From: Acetobacter peroxydans
GTDB lineage: Bacteria > Pseudomonadota > Alphaproteobacteria > Acetobacterales > Acetobacteraceae
Assembly (NCBI RefSeq): GCF_006539345.1
Contig: NZ_BJMV01000001.1
Location: 310,001-374,000 of the forward strand
Length of the DNA stretch: 64,000 nucleotides
Direction of reading: 5' to 3'
Notes under the pieces: generated by a model
Database searches by the model: none
Told to the model about the DNA's origin: nothing
The model's input: only the letters and a program-made list of their open reading frames with translations
Translations under genes and position numbers: made by a program
Shown: positions 26,686 to 35,798 of the stretch, piece after piece
Layout: each line of letters begins with the position of its first letter
Numbering within the stretch: the stretch's first letter is position 1

Positions 26686-27693
26686 TTACGCTGTGCGGGC
26701 GGGCAGCGGGCTACTGTTAAAGCAGCGCTGGTAATATTCGGCCACCATGGCGCGCTCGGCCTCGTCGCATTTGTTCAGGAACGTCACACGGAAGGCAAAG
26801 GCCGTATCCTTGAAGATCTGATCGTTCTCGGCCCATGCAATGACAGAGCGTGGCGACATGACGGTGGACAGGTCGCCCGCCATGAAGCCCGCGCGTGTAA
26901 GGGCGGCAAGGGCAACCATCTGGTCGATTTTGGCGCGGGCCTGCGTGTCGCCTTCCGCGATTCCCATGCGTGAGCAGACAATGCCTACTTCCTGCTTGTG
27001 GGGCAGATAGTTGAGCGATGTGACGATGTTCCAGCGGTCCATCTGCCCCTGGTTGATTTGCTGCGTGCCGTGGTAAAGGCCGGTGGTGTCCCCCAGCCCG
27101 ACGGTATTGGCGGTGGCGAACAGACGGAACCATGGATTGGGCGTAATGACGCGGTTCTGATCCAGCAGGGTCAGTTTCCCTTCCACTTCCAGCACGCGCT
27201 GGATGACGAACATGACATCGGGCCTGCCCGCATCGTATTCGTCAAACACCAGAGCGCAGGGGCGCTGAAGGCACCAGGGCAGCAGCCCTTCCTGAAATTC
27301 GGTAATCTGCTGGCCATCGCGCACCACAATGGCGTCCTTGCCGACAAGGTCGATACGCGAGACGTGGCTGTCGAGGTTGATGCGAATGCACGGCCAGTTC
27401 AGCCGGGCAGCGATCTGCTCCACATGGGAGGATTTGCCCGTGCCGTGGAAGCCTTGCACCATCACGCGGCGATTGAAGGCAAACCCTGCCAGAATGGCCA
27501 GCGTGGTGTCGTGGTCGAACAGATAGGCCGGGTCAATCGGGGGCACATGATCGGTGCGTATCGAAAAGGCCGGAACGGTCATCTCGGTATCAAGGCCGAA
27601 GACCTCACGAACAGAAACGTTCAGGTCGGGAACAGAAATGGCCGAGATGGGAGGCAGGTCGCCCGATGATGGCTGGGTGGAGATGTCCGTCAT
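26686..27693 (-). CDS. cobS: CobS, AAA+ ATPase of cobaltochelatase
   Basis: CobS powers cobalt insertion as a hexameric AAA+ ring together with CobT. The 335 residues show the CobS-specific N-terminal segment, Walker [11 protein letters not shown] near residue 82, Walker [11 protein letters not shown] near 146, and the sensor region [14 protein letters not shown]. Length is normal. It is followed closely by cobT and preceded by a J-domain gene 70 bp upstream on the same strand. Confidence 0.96.
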   Translation of the reverse strand: MTDISTQPSSGDLPPISAISVPDLNVSVREVFGLDTEMTVPAFSIRTDHVPPIDPAYLFDHDTTLAILAGFAFNRRVMVQGFHGTGKSSHVEQIAARLNWPCIRINLDSHVSRIDLVGKDAIVVRDGQQITEFQEGLLPWCLQRPCALVFDEYDAGRPDVMFVIQRVLEVEGKLTLLDQNRVITPNPWFRLFATANTVGLGDTTGLYHGTQQINQGQMDRWNIVTSLNYLPHKQEVGIVCSRMGIAEGDTQARAKIDQMVALAALTRAGFMAGDLSTVMSPRSVIAWAENDQIFKDTAFAFRVTFLNKCDEAERAMVAEYYQRCFNSSPLPARTA

Positions 27694-27763
27694 GATGATC
27701 CGTCTGGTCGTAAAGTGAAACGCCCTGCGGGCCTGCGGGGTTTGGCAGGTGCAGGATACATGA

Positions 27764-28372
27764 TCAGTTTGTTTTTTCGAGGCCTTCCGACATCAGATGT
27801 GTGCGAAGCGTCGTAAAAGCTACGTTGATCTGCTTGAGTCGTTCTTCGGCCGCGCGGTCGCCGTTATTGGTATCGGGGTGGTGGCGGCGGGCCAGCGTAC
27901 GATACTGCGTTTTGGCGTCTTCCATGGAAACAGGCCAGGACAGGCCCAGTACCGCCAGGGCTTCACGCAGGGGGTGCGGCGCTACAGGGGTCGCGCGGGC
28001 GCGGGCCTGTTCGGCCCGGCTCCGGCGGCTGCGGCCCAGAATATCCAGCGGATCGAGGATGTCTTCTTCCGTGGTGGTGTGGCTTTTGGGGGAGCCTGTC
28101 TGGCCAAACGTCCATGTCGGGCGGTCCCAGCGGGCATCGGCCTGCAGGTGGGCTTCGATCTGGCCGGGGCTCATGCCTTTGTAGTAATCCCAGCGCGCGT
28201 TATACTCGCGCACATGCTCGAGGCAGAACCAGTAATACTGGTTCAATGTCTCGCGTGAGCGTGGTGCGCGGTAGCCGGCCGCGTTTGAACAGTTCGGCAT
28301 ATCGCAGCAACGCTGCGGCGCGTCGGGGTCCGGGTCAAACGCGCGGGCGCGGGTGTTCCTTGGCTTGGTCAT
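27764..28372 (-). CDS. J-domain (DnaJ-like) protein
   Basis: A 202-residue protein with a C-terminal J domain: helix II, the HPD motif ([11 protein letters not shown] near residue 170) and helix III. The N-terminal half has cysteines ([13 protein letters not shown] and [13 protein letters not shown]) that may bind a metal. J domains stimulate Hsp70 ATPase. This type is commonly found next to cobS in alphaproteobacteria, so it might assist cobaltochelatase assembly; that is inference from position. It is divergent from bolA. Confidence 0.85.
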   Translation of the reverse strand: MTKPRNTRARAFDPDPDAPQRCCDMPNCSNAAGYRAPRSRETLNQYYWFCLEHVREYNARWDYYKGMSPGQIEAHLQADARWDRPTWTFGQTGSPKSHTTTEEDILDPLDILGRSRRSRAEQARARATPVAPHPLREALAVLGLSWPVSMEDAKTQYRTLARRHHPDTNNGDRAAEERLKQINVAFTTLRTHLMSEGLEKTN

Positions 28373-28423
28373 TTCCTGTTATTTGCGTTGCAAACGCATC
28401 AGTCGCAAGGGGTTAATGCCGAT

Positions 28424-28765
28424 ATGAGCAGTCTTTCGGATTCTGCTACGAGTTCTGTTCCCTCCAAAGCACGCGCGGAACGTATGCACCGCAGGCTGCA
28501 TGAGGCATTGCAGCCCGTGCAGCTTGAAATGCTCGATGAAAGCAGCCGCCACGCGCACCACGTTTCCATGGTGCGTGGCCCCGAAGCCGGAGCCAGCGAA
28601 ACGCACTTCCGTATGCTGATTGTCTCCAGTGCGTTCGATGGAGTCAGCCGGGTTAACCGCTCGCGCATGGTGCACGAGGCGTTGGCGGATGAACTGGAGA
28701 GCGGACTGCACGCCCTGGCCCTGACGCTACGCACCCCGCAGGAACAAGAAAGCCGTGCCGCATGA
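28424..28765 (+). CDS. BolA family protein
   Basis: BolA-like proteins bind [2Fe-2S] clusters with monothiol glutaredoxins or act in stress responses. The protein carries the family core: LEMLDESSRHAHHV, with the histidines, then ETHFRMLIVSSAFDG and SRVNRSRMVHEALADEL. ATG 28424 is preceded by AAGGGG 12 bp upstream and gives 113 residues; a TTG at 28388 would add 12 residues. Its stop overlaps the LolA-like start by 4 bp. A partner glutaredoxin may be the grx at 36.6 kb, though that one has two active-site cysteines. Confidence 0.88.
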   Translation: MSSLSDSATSSVPSKARAERMHRRLHEALQPVQLEMLDESSRHAHHVSMVRGPEAGASETHFRMLIVSSAFDGVSRVNRSRMVHEALADELESGLHALALTLRTPQEQESRAA

Positions 28766-29322
28766 CCGTGTGGCAATTCTTCAGGCGCTACGCCCTTTTG
28801 CTGCCCGTCCTGCTGACAGCCTGCGCCGGGCAGGGGATGCAGGGGGCATCGTCACGGCGCGATATCGCCCGGGTCGAGGCCTATTTTCAGACTGTTGATC
28901 TCAAGGCGGCTCCGTTTTCGCAGGTCTGGCCCGATGGCGCGGTAGGAAGCGGGACTCTGGTCTATCGCCCCGGCTATTTGGACATGCGCTTTACCGAGCC
29001 GCACTTTATGACCCTCCATGCCGAAGGCCGCCATGCCGTTTTTTCGGACAGCGCCAATGGTGCGGAAACCCGGATAGGGCTTGCGCATAACCCGCTCGGG
29101 CTGCTGCTGGATAACCCGGTGCGTCTGGGGGGAGCGGTGACTGTAACGGATATCCGCCGCGCCCCCGGCGTATTGCAGCTTTCCCTTGCCCGGACGGATA
29201 ACCCATCACAGGGGTTGGTGACATTACGCTTTCATGAATCCGCGGCGCATCTGTCGCTGTATGAGGTGCGGATCGTTGATGAACGACGCCGCGTGACCTT
29301 GATCACGCTGGGATCAGGCTAG
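28762..29322 (+). CDS. LolA-like outer-membrane lipoprotein carrier family, with lipobox
   Basis: A 186-residue envelope protein. The N-terminus is a lipoprotein signal ([15 protein letters not shown], lipobox LTAC), so it is probably acylated at cysteine 21. The rest fits the LolA fold: [26 protein letters not shown], then [17 protein letters not shown] and the strand LVTLRF. Classical LolA is soluble in the periplasm, so a lipidated version is unusual. It overlaps bolA by 4 bp and the convergent lipB by 20 bp. Confidence 0.8.
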   Translation: MTVWQFFRRYALLLPVLLTACAGQGMQGASSRRDIARVEAYFQTVDLKAAPFSQVWPDGAVGSGTLVYRPGYLDMRFTEPHFMTLHAEGRHAVFSDSANGAETRIGLAHNPLGLLLDNPVRLGGAVTVTDIRRAPGVLQLSLARTDNPSQGLVTLRFHESAAHLSLYEVRIVDERRRVTLITLGSG

Positions 29323-30004
29323 GCTCCACAGGTTGGAGGGGGGAGGGCTGGCTGCCGAAAACCGTAGGCCAGCATTCTGCCAGCGCCCGATCCAGCGCGG
29401 CCATGTCCGTATCAAGCCCGAGACGGCGAAAGCTGGTGACGCCGAACTCCCTGATGCCGCAGGGCACGATTCCATCAAAATCTTCCAGGCGGGGGGCGAC
29501 ATTGATGGCGATGCCGTGCCAGCTTACCCAGCGTGAAACCCGCACCCCGATCGCGGCGATTTTTTCTTCCATCCCGCTGACTGGGTCCTGAACCCAGACG
29601 CCCACACGCCCTTCGCGCACTTCTCCCTTAATGCCGAAACGAGCAAGAGCCGCGATAATCCAGCTTTCCAGCGCATGAACATAGGCCCGCAGGTCTCGCG
29701 GCGGGATGTTGCCATGGGGGCGCTGTAAATCCAGCATGGCGTAGGCTATGCGCTGGCCCGGCCCGTGATAGGTCCACTGTCCGCCGCGCCCGGCGGGGTA
29801 GGTGGGGTAGCCCGCGGGGTTGAACAGGTCTTCTGCCCGGGCGGAGGTTCCAGCGGTGTATAGGGGCGGGTGTTCCAGCAGCCAGACGCGCTCGGGGGCT
29901 TCCTGCGCGCGGATATCGCGCGCGATCGCTTCCATGCGCGACAGGGCCTGTGGGTAAGGAACTGTTTTTTTGCTGATTTCCCACAAAATTTGTTCTTTGG
30001 TCAT
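29303..30004 (-). CDS. lipB: LipB, octanoyl-[ACP]:protein octanoyltransferase
   Basis: LipB transfers octanoate from ACP to the E2 and GcvH lipoyl domains, the first step of lipoate synthesis. The 233-residue protein has [25 protein letters not shown] and YAMLDLQR, the lysine region [20 protein letters not shown] and the catalytic cysteine in GIVPCGI. Start ATG 30004. Its last 20 bp overlap the convergent LolA-like gene. lipA is not in the window. Confidence 0.94.
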   Translation of the reverse strand: MTKEQILWEISKKTVPYPQALSRMEAIARDIRAQEAPERVWLLEHPPLYTAGTSARAEDLFNPAGYPTYPAGRGGQWTYHGPGQRIAYAMLDLQRPHGNIPPRDLRAYVHALESWIIAALARFGIKGEVREGRVGVWVQDPVSGMEEKIAAIGVRVSRWVSWHGIAINVAPRLEDFDGIVPCGIREFGVTSFRRLGLDTDMAALDRALAECWPTVFGSQPSPLQPVEPSLIPA

Positions 30005-30076
30005 TGCCGCGTGTCCATGGTTCGGTTATATGGCTCTCACCACACGGTATCGCCTTTTCGGTGCCGGTTGTCACGG

Positions 30077-30162
30077 GCGGTCGTGGCGGAATGGTAGACG
30101 CGCAAGCTTGAGGTGCTTGTGGGGGAAACCCCGTGGAAGTTCGAGTCTTCTCGACCGCACCA
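30077..30162 (+). tRNA. tRNA-Leu (anticodon GAG)
   Basis: An 86-base tRNA with encoded CCA. The acceptor stem is GCGGTCG with CGACCGC. The anticodon stem CAAGC/GCTTG holds the loop TTGAGGT, giving GAG at 30110-30112. The long variable arm (TGTGGGGGAAACCCCGT) and the TTCGAGT T-loop mark it as tRNA-Leu. A promoter-like TTGCCG-N17-TATATG lies at 30004-30032. A terminator hairpin follows. Confidence 0.95.
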
Positions 30163-30194
30163 TTTTTCTCCAGAAAAATGACAAAATCAGAATC

Positions 30195-30225
30195 CCCCCC
30201 TCACTGAGGGGAGGGACTGTTTTTG
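30195..30225 (+). terminator. Terminator after tRNA-Leu
   Basis: CCCCTC and GAGGGG pair around a 3-base loop (30197-30211), with additional flanking C and G residues, and are followed by CTGTTTTTG. It lies 35 bp after the tRNA. Confidence 0.8.
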
Positions 30226-30256
30226 CGTCTTTTGGACTTTCATCCGCTTTTAGCCT

Positions 30257-30442
30257 TTGATCGGTCACATTAGCGCCGTTCTTTTCCTGTCTATGGGAAT
30301 GGCCGCGCGAGCGGAGATATGTAACAAGAGAAACTATTGGCCGGCAGGATGGAAATGTGTTGCCCGCAACGATAAGGGGCAGTGTGTTCCGGTCCGGTGG
30401 CACGGGGCGGCCAGCGGCGGTATGCCGTGCGGCTCGGTCTGA
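30257..30442 (+). CDS. Possible small exported cysteine-containing protein
   Basis: I do not recognise this 61-residue frame. It starts at a TTG (an upstream stop leaves no earlier start) and begins like a signal peptide: MIGHISAVLFLSMGMAARA, with a plausible cleavage after ARA. The mature part is about 42 residues with four cysteines (EICNKR, GWKCVAR, KGQCVPV, GMPCGS). It lies between the tRNA-Leu terminator and galU. The start codon is weak and no clear Shine-Dalgarno is present, so it may not be expressed. Confidence 0.35.
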   Translation: MIGHISAVLFLSMGMAARAEICNKRNYWPAGWKCVARNDKGQCVPVRWHGAASGGMPCGSV

Positions 30443-30481
30443 ATGGTTAAGACTCAACGTGATTTTCTAAGGTGTGCATTC

Positions 30482-31366
30482 GTGTCCAAACCCAAGCCTT
30501 TACGTAAAGCAGTTCTGCCGGTTGCAGGGCTGGGAACGCGCTTTCTGCCGGCTACCAAGGCCATGCCCAAGGAAATGCTACCAGTTGTAGACAAGCCCCT
30601 TATCCAGTACGCGATCGACGAGGCACGCGCCGCAGGTATCGAGGAATTCTGCCTGATCACGGGGCGCGGCAAAGATTCTCTGATTGATTATTTCGATATT
30701 GCCTACGAGCTTGAAACCACGCTGAAAGAGCGCAACAAGCTGGACTGTCTGGAGGCGCTGGGCCCCAGCTCCATTCAGGCCGGTTCGCTCATGGCGGTGC
30801 GTCAGCAGGAGCCGCTCGGTCTGGGCCATGCCATCTGGTGCGCGCGCGCCTTTATTGGCGATGATCCCTTTGCCATTCTTCTGCCGGACGATCTTGTTCA
30901 GTCCGAAAAGGGCTGCCTTAAGCAGCTGGCCGAAGCCTATAACGAGACTGGCGGCAGCGTTGTGGCCGTGTCCGAAGTGCCGCGTGAGCATACCAACCGT
31001 TACGGTATTCTGGACGTGGGCAAGGATGACGGGCATCTGGTTGAGGTGCGCGGGCTGGTTGAAAAACCCAAGCCCGAGGATGCCCCCTCCAACCTGTCCA
31101 TTATCGGGCGCTACGTTTTGACCCCGCATGTCATGCGGCATCTGGCCAAGCTGGAACGCGGCGCGGGTGGTGAAGTGCAGTTGACCGATGCCATGGCCAA
31201 GACCATTGGCGAAGTGCCCTTCCACGGCTTGCGTTATGAAGGCACCCGTTACGACTGTGGCAACAAGCTCGGCTTCCTTGAGGCACAGATTGCTTTTGCC
31301 CTGCAGCGTCCTGAGTTGGCTGATGGTGTGCGCGCCTTCCTGCCGCAGTATATGGAGCAGAAGTAA
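30482..31366 (+). CDS. galU: GalU, UTP-glucose-1-phosphate uridylyltransferase
   Basis: GalU makes UDP-glucose for exopolysaccharide, cellulose and LPS. It shows the nucleotidyltransferase signature AVLPVAGLGTRFLPATKAMPKEMLPVVDKP at the N-terminus, GLGHAIWCA with LLPDDLV, and the lysine region LVEKPKPEDAP. GTG 30482 with TAAGG upstream gives the standard start, 294 residues; an ATG at 30443 would add 13 residues with no family match. It is coupled to the next gene by a one-base overlap (TAATG), so the pair feeds sugar nucleotide synthesis. Confidence 0.95.
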   Translation: MSKPKPLRKAVLPVAGLGTRFLPATKAMPKEMLPVVDKPLIQYAIDEARAAGIEEFCLITGRGKDSLIDYFDIAYELETTLKERNKLDCLEALGPSSIQAGSLMAVRQQEPLGLGHAIWCARAFIGDDPFAILLPDDLVQSEKGCLKQLAEAYNETGGSVVAVSEVPREHTNRYGILDVGKDDGHLVEVRGLVEKPKPEDAPSNLSIIGRYVLTPHVMRHLAKLERGAGGEVQLTDAMAKTIGEVPFHGLRYEGTRYDCGNKLGFLEAQIAFALQRPELADGVRAFLPQYMEQK

Positions 31367-32775
31367 TGGCGTTTTCTCACGCCTTTGATGTGACAAGTCT
31401 GCGCGAATATGACATTCGCGGGATTGTCGGTAAAACCCTGAGCGCCGAGGATGCCTTTGCCATCGGGCGGACGTTCGGCAGCATGGTGCGCCGCAATGGT
31501 GGTCGCACGCTTGTGATCGGGTATGACGGTCGCCTGTCTTCGCCCATGCTGGAGGAAGCTCTGGTACAGGGTGCGGTTGAGTGCGGGCTTGAGGTGATTC
31601 GGGTGGGCCGCGGCCCCACGCCCATGCTCTATTACGCCTCGGCCACGTTGCAGGCCGATGGCGCTATCATGGTGACTGGCAGCCACAATCCGCCGGATTA
31701 TAACGGCTTCAAGATGATGCTGGGCGGCAAGCCCTTCTTCGGCGCGCAGATCAAGGAACTCGGCGAGCTTTCGGCGCGGGGCGATGTCGTCGCGCGTGAA
31801 GAGGGCAGTGTGCGCGAGCTTGATGTGCGCGACGAGTATGTCCGTCGTCTGGCCAAGGACTATGTTGGCGGCGAGCGCAAACTGAAGATTGTCTGGGATA
31901 ACGGCAACAGCTCCGCAGGCGAGATTCTGGAAAAGCTGGTGGCGGTGCTGCCGGGCGAGCACATCGTGCTCAATGCGGCTATTGATGGCACCTTCCCGGC
32001 CCATCACCCTGACCCGACGGTTGCCAAGAACCTTCAGCAGTTGATCAGTGTCGTGCGCGATAATGGTGCCGATGTCGGCATCGCCTTCGACGGTGACGCC
32101 GACCGCATCGGTCTGGTGGACAACAAGGGAGAAATCCTGTGGGGCGACCAGACGCTGATCCTTCTGGCGCGCGATGTGCTTAAGACCCATCCGGGCGCGA
32201 CCATCATTGCCGACGTGAAAGCCAGTCAGGTTTTGTTTGACGAGGTCGCACGTGCAGGCGGCAAGCCGCTGATGTGGCGTACCGGCCATTCGCTGATCAA
32301 GTCCAAGATGGCCGAAACCGGCTCACCACTGGCGGGCGAAATGTCTGGCCATATCTTCTTTGCCGATAAATGGTACGGCTTTGACGATGCCCTGTACGGC
32401 GGGGTGCGCGCGCTGGATATTCTGGCCCGCATGGACGAGCCTCTTTCAGTCTTCCGCGAATCTTTGCCAAAAACCATTTCCACTCCGGAAGTGCGCTTTG
32501 ACTGCGATGATCATCGCAAGTTCAAGGTCATTGAAGAGGTGGCGGAACGTCTGCGCAAGGCGGGTGCTGAAGTCTCTGAAATCGATGGCGTGCGCGTGAA
32601 CACGCCGGACGGCTGGTGGCTGCTGCGCGCTTCGAACACGCAGGCAGTGCTGGTGGCGCGGGCGGAAGGGCGCGATGCCGCAGGTCTGGAGCGGCTCAAG
32701 GCGGCACTGGTGGCGCAGCTTGAGCAGTCCGGCCTTTCCAGCCCGGATTTTTCGGGTAATAACGCCGGGCACTAG
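31366..32775 (+). CDS. Phosphoglucomutase/phosphomannomutase
   Basis: This alpha-D-phosphohexomutase interconverts the 6- and 1-phosphates of glucose or mannose. Of 469 residues, it shows LREYDIRGIVG at the start, the phosphoserine loop VTGSHNPPDYNGFKMM near 102, the metal loop FDGDADRIGLVD near 242, the sugar loop GEMSGHIFF near 325, and the phosphate-binding C-terminal loop RASNTQAVLVARAEG. It follows galU without gap, so glucose 6-phosphate to UDP-glucose is made by adjacent genes. Mannose activity cannot be excluded, and no symbol is given. Confidence 0.93.
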   Translation: MAFSHAFDVTSLREYDIRGIVGKTLSAEDAFAIGRTFGSMVRRNGGRTLVIGYDGRLSSPMLEEALVQGAVECGLEVIRVGRGPTPMLYYASATLQADGAIMVTGSHNPPDYNGFKMMLGGKPFFGAQIKELGELSARGDVVAREEGSVRELDVRDEYVRRLAKDYVGGERKLKIVWDNGNSSAGEILEKLVAVLPGEHIVLNAAIDGTFPAHHPDPTVAKNLQQLISVVRDNGADVGIAFDGDADRIGLVDNKGEILWGDQTLILLARDVLKTHPGATIIADVKASQVLFDEVARAGGKPLMWRTGHSLIKSKMAETGSPLAGEMSGHIFFADKWYGFDDALYGGVRALDILARMDEPLSVFRESLPKTISTPEVRFDCDDHRKFKVIEEVAERLRKAGAEVSEIDGVRVNTPDGWWLLRASNTQAVLVARAEGRDAAGLERLKAALVAQLEQSGLSSPDFSGNNAGH

Positions 32776-32798
32776 GTCCGTTTTTTGTGCATGAGTCC

Positions 32799-32836
32799 GG
32801 GCGGTCTGGCAATGCGCTGGGCCGCCCGTTTTGTTT
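32799..32836 (+). terminator. Terminator after galU-mutase operon
   Basis: GGGCGG and CCGCCC pair across a 17-base loop, and GTTTTGTTT follows. It lies about 25 bp after the mutase stop, before moaA. Confidence 0.65.
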
Positions 32837-32937
32837 CGGGCCATGGCCCGTGCCAAGCCATCTCTGCCGGTTTTGAATACATGCCTTGCAGGGAATAAAT
32901 GTTTCAGTTCCTCCTCAGTTGCTGATATAGAGGACAA

Positions 32938-33954
32938 ATGTTGTCCCCTTTCATGGACCCTGCCGGACGGCGGATTTCCTACTTGCGCCTGTCAGTGACA
33001 GACCGGTGTGACATGCGGTGTCTGTACTGCATGTCGGAAAGCATGACTTTTCTGCCCAGGGATGACGTTCTTGATTATGATGAGCTGCTGCGCCTTGCCC
33101 GTGTTTTTGTACGGCAGGGGGTAAGACGGCTGCGGATTACCGGTGGAGAGCCGCTGGTACGCAAGGATATCGGGGATTTTCTGCTCGCGCTTCGTCCTCT
33201 TTTGGGGCAGGCGGGTGAACCTACCCGGCTGGATGAAATCACCCTTACAACCAACGGTAGCAGGCTGGTCGAATTTGCCGGACTGCTGGTGCGTGCGGGT
33301 GTCCGGCGGGTGAATGTCAGCCTTGATTCCCTCGACCCCGCACGTTTTGCACAGGTTACTCGGCGGGGCAGGCTGGCGGCTACGCTTGATGGTATCTATG
33401 CCGCGCGCGAAGCGGGGCTTGCGGTGCGCATCAATACGGTCGCCATGGCGGGGGTAAATGACGATGAATTTGATGCCCTGCTGGCATGGTGCGGTGAAAT
33501 CGGCGCGGATCTCTGCCTGATCGAAACCATGCCCATGGGCGAGACAGGAGATAGCCGGATTGCCCGGTATCTGCCGTTGTCCGATGTCCGTGCCGACCTC
33601 GCCCGTCGTTGGACGCTGGAGGATATTCCCGACAGAACAGGCGGGCCGGCCCGGTATGTCCGCGTGGGTGAAACCGGGCAGCGCCTCGGGTTTATCACGC
33701 CTATGAGCCACAATTTCTGCTCAACCTGTAACCGGGTGCGGCTGTCCTGCACTGGCAGGCTTTATACCTGTCTAGGGCAGGAAGACGGTGCCGACCTGCG
33801 TGAATTGTTGCGAGCCGGGGCTGATGATGCCGCAGTGGCTCAAGCGATTGATCAGGCCATAGGCCGCAAATCCGCCCGGCATGATTTTATGCTTGAGCCA
33901 ACTTCCGGGCGGGTCGCCGGACCTGCCCGGCATATGAGCGTGACCGGGGGCTAG
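32938..33954 (+). CDS. moaA: MoaA, GTP 3',8-cyclase
   Basis: MoaA is a radical SAM enzyme that starts molybdenum cofactor synthesis from GTP. The first cluster ligands are C24, C28 and C31 (TDRCDMRCLYC); the second cluster ligands are in FCSTCNRVRLSC and further to CTGRLYTC. The C-terminal Gly-Gly (SVTGG) needed for activity is present. 338 residues, normal length. The partner moaC is not nearby; moeA lies at 1.8 kb. Confidence 0.95.
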   Translation: MLSPFMDPAGRRISYLRLSVTDRCDMRCLYCMSESMTFLPRDDVLDYDELLRLARVFVRQGVRRLRITGGEPLVRKDIGDFLLALRPLLGQAGEPTRLDEITLTTNGSRLVEFAGLLVRAGVRRVNVSLDSLDPARFAQVTRRGRLAATLDGIYAAREAGLAVRINTVAMAGVNDDEFDALLAWCGEIGADLCLIETMPMGETGDSRIARYLPLSDVRADLARRWTLEDIPDRTGGPARYVRVGETGQRLGFITPMSHNFCSTCNRVRLSCTGRLYTCLGQEDGADLRELLRAGADDAAVAQAIDQAIGRKSARHDFMLEPTSGRVAGPARHMSVTGG

Positions 33955-34013
33955 GTTCTGCTGACAACAGGTCTTTTCATGCTGGGATGGGCATAAAGAA
34001 CAAGCGTAAGCGC

Positions 34014-34565
34014 TTACCTGCCCTTGCAGGTGGGGAGGTAGTTGTCTGTGGCCAAATCTACCTGATAAATTTTCCACCTATCTTGATCGCGTAGAACCCG
34101 GACGCAGATCGCGAGCGGTCCACCAGAACTCTTCGGCAAATCCATAAAAAGACGAACAACGGACGTATTTTTATATTCATGTATGGTTTTAGCCGTCATG
34201 AAAGATGACCACTGAGCATCAACGTCTTGAGTATGTAGGAAGTAATCTGAATCGCCCAAATAATTTGGGTCCCATGGGGAGAGTAAGTCGCCTGTGGGTT
34301 GCGAAGTGTAGGAGCGAACTAATTTTCTTAACAACGGCTCCGTAATGTATCTTTTGATATCGACACCACAAAAAAGATCATCGACTGTGCCTTTTTTGGG
34401 TTTGTTATCGAATTCGTCGCACGCAATCATGTATTTTTTGTAAAAACCCAAAACCTCCTGATCCGGAGATGTGCTCTGAGCCTGCGTGGAGAGCGGGAAG
34501 AGAATAAGAATAAAAACGCTCAATACAGAGACGATAACTATATATTTTGTAAGCTTATTTCTCAT
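34014..34565 (-). CDS. DUF3828-type exported protein
   Basis: A 183-residue protein with an N-terminal signal peptide or anchor (KYIVIVSVLSVFILILFPLS) and a small globular domain. The segments FYKKYMIACDEF, ITEPLLRKLVRSYTSQ, GDSDYFLHTQDVDAQW and the C-terminal RDQDRWKIYQVDLATD resemble DUF3828. No function is known to me. Base composition is clearly lower in GC than the neighbours, with many A/T-rich codons, suggesting a recent arrival. ATG 34565 is used; an in-frame extension to 34856 would read through the neighbour's end. Confidence 0.68.
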   Translation of the reverse strand: MRNKLTKYIVIVSVLSVFILILFPLSTQAQSTSPDQEVLGFYKKYMIACDEFDNKPKKGTVDDLFCGVDIKRYITEPLLRKLVRSYTSQPTGDLLSPWDPNYLGDSDYFLHTQDVDAQWSSFMTAKTIHEYKNTSVVRLFMDLPKSSGGPLAICVRVLRDQDRWKIYQVDLATDNYLPTCKGR

Positions 34566-34791
34566 TTTAATATCTCGCCATGGGTAATGGAGTTGCTTAT
34601 TTGGGATGTGATGCAAAATTATTGTTATCGAATATGCGCAAATGCTCGTCTGGATGTCACTTGATAGGCTGAATGATTGAGGGAATGTGCTTATGCGTCG
34701 TCGGGCAAGAAAAGCCCGATAGGATGATTCTGACGGGTAAATGGATTGCACGTTCTGTCGGATACGTCTTTGCCTTTGGTGGTCAGCAGCC

Positions 34792-35715
34792 TCAATCGCT
34801 GTGATCAGCGCCTTCGTCATCCGTCTTTGCGTCGGACAGAACATCCCGCAGGTCATGTTGGAACTGGCCGGGTTGAAGAGGCTGTGGCTGGGTGGGGGCT
34901 GGTGCCCATCCAGACAGCACGGCCATGTGCAGCGGCATGGGAAATCCTTCAGGGTTGCCTATGTCGCGTGTTGTTGCGTGCGGCCCTTCGAGTTCGGCTT
35001 CAAGTTCCGCCGCCGCTGCCGCGAACAGCATACGGGAGGTAAAGCGGCGTGGCCGTTCCACAAGCGCGCTGGTTTCACCGGCGGCGCGCAGGTCGGCCAG
35101 GAGTGCGGATGTGGATCGGTAACGGAGGTCCAGCCGTTCACTATCCACCACGGGCAGGGCAAATCCCGCGCGTTGCAGAAGCTGCACGCAGCCCTGCTGG
35201 GTCGGCAGCGGGGAGACGCGCGGCGAAACCCCATCGCTCAGGGCCAGTTCAGCCCGTTCAAGGGCTGTGCGTAGCGGGCGCAGCGTCGGCAGGATGGGTA
35301 TGCAGGCCAGAAACAGCCCGTCGGGCCTGAGGCTCCGGCGGATCTGCATGAACGTGCCGGGCAGGTCATTGACCCAGTGCAGGGACAGGCACGCCACCAC
35401 GAGGTCGAAGCTTTCTGGCGCAAACGGAAGGCATTCCGGGCTGGCGCATACCCCATATGGCGCTGACAGGGCTGCCTGCCGGGCTGAAATGTCCATGGAC
35501 AGGGTAGGGATATGCCGTTCGGCCAGCATCTGGCTGACCGCCCCGCGCCCGCCTATATCCAGCGCCGCCGTAAAGCTGCGGGCGACATCGTCCAGCCGGT
35601 CTGACAGGATGGCCGTTGCGGCTTCCAGAATGGGGCCGACCAGAGCCTGTTTGGCTACGGCACGGTCTCTGCGGAGCCTGATCGCATGGTGGTCGAAGAT
35701 GGCGGGCGTGTTCAT
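34792..35715 (-). CDS. SAM-dependent methyltransferase, BioC/NDUFAF5-like
   Basis: A class I methyltransferase-fold protein of about 307 residues. Motif I is degenerate (ALDIGGRGAVSQ), motif II follows at LSMDISARQ, and FDLVVACLSLHWVNDLPG is the motif IV/V region with the HWVND sequence typical of NDUFAF5-like proteins. The C-terminal half (SRMLFAAAAAELEAELEGP) resembles the same group. In mitochondria NDUFAF5 hydroxylates an arginine of complex I; whether this one does is inference. The ATG at 35715 is the conserved start; the frame extends upstream antisense to comF and is not used. Confidence 0.75.
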   Translation of the reverse strand: MNTPAIFDHHAIRLRRDRAVAKQALVGPILEAATAILSDRLDDVARSFTAALDIGGRGAVSQMLAERHIPTLSMDISARQAALSAPYGVCASPECLPFAPESFDLVVACLSLHWVNDLPGTFMQIRRSLRPDGLFLACIPILPTLRPLRTALERAELALSDGVSPRVSPLPTQQGCVQLLQRAGFALPVVDSERLDLRYRSTSALLADLRAAGETSALVERPRRFTSRMLFAAAAAELEAELEGPHATTRDIGNPEGFPMPLHMAVLSGWAPAPTQPQPLQPGQFQHDLRDVLSDAKTDDEGADHSD

Positions 35716-35798
35716 TTGGCTGGTGTGCGCGCTTGCTTCTGTTTTGCCAAGCCCGGCTGTGTGGTTATGACCAACGGCCGCGCTGTTGAAGGAGGGCC

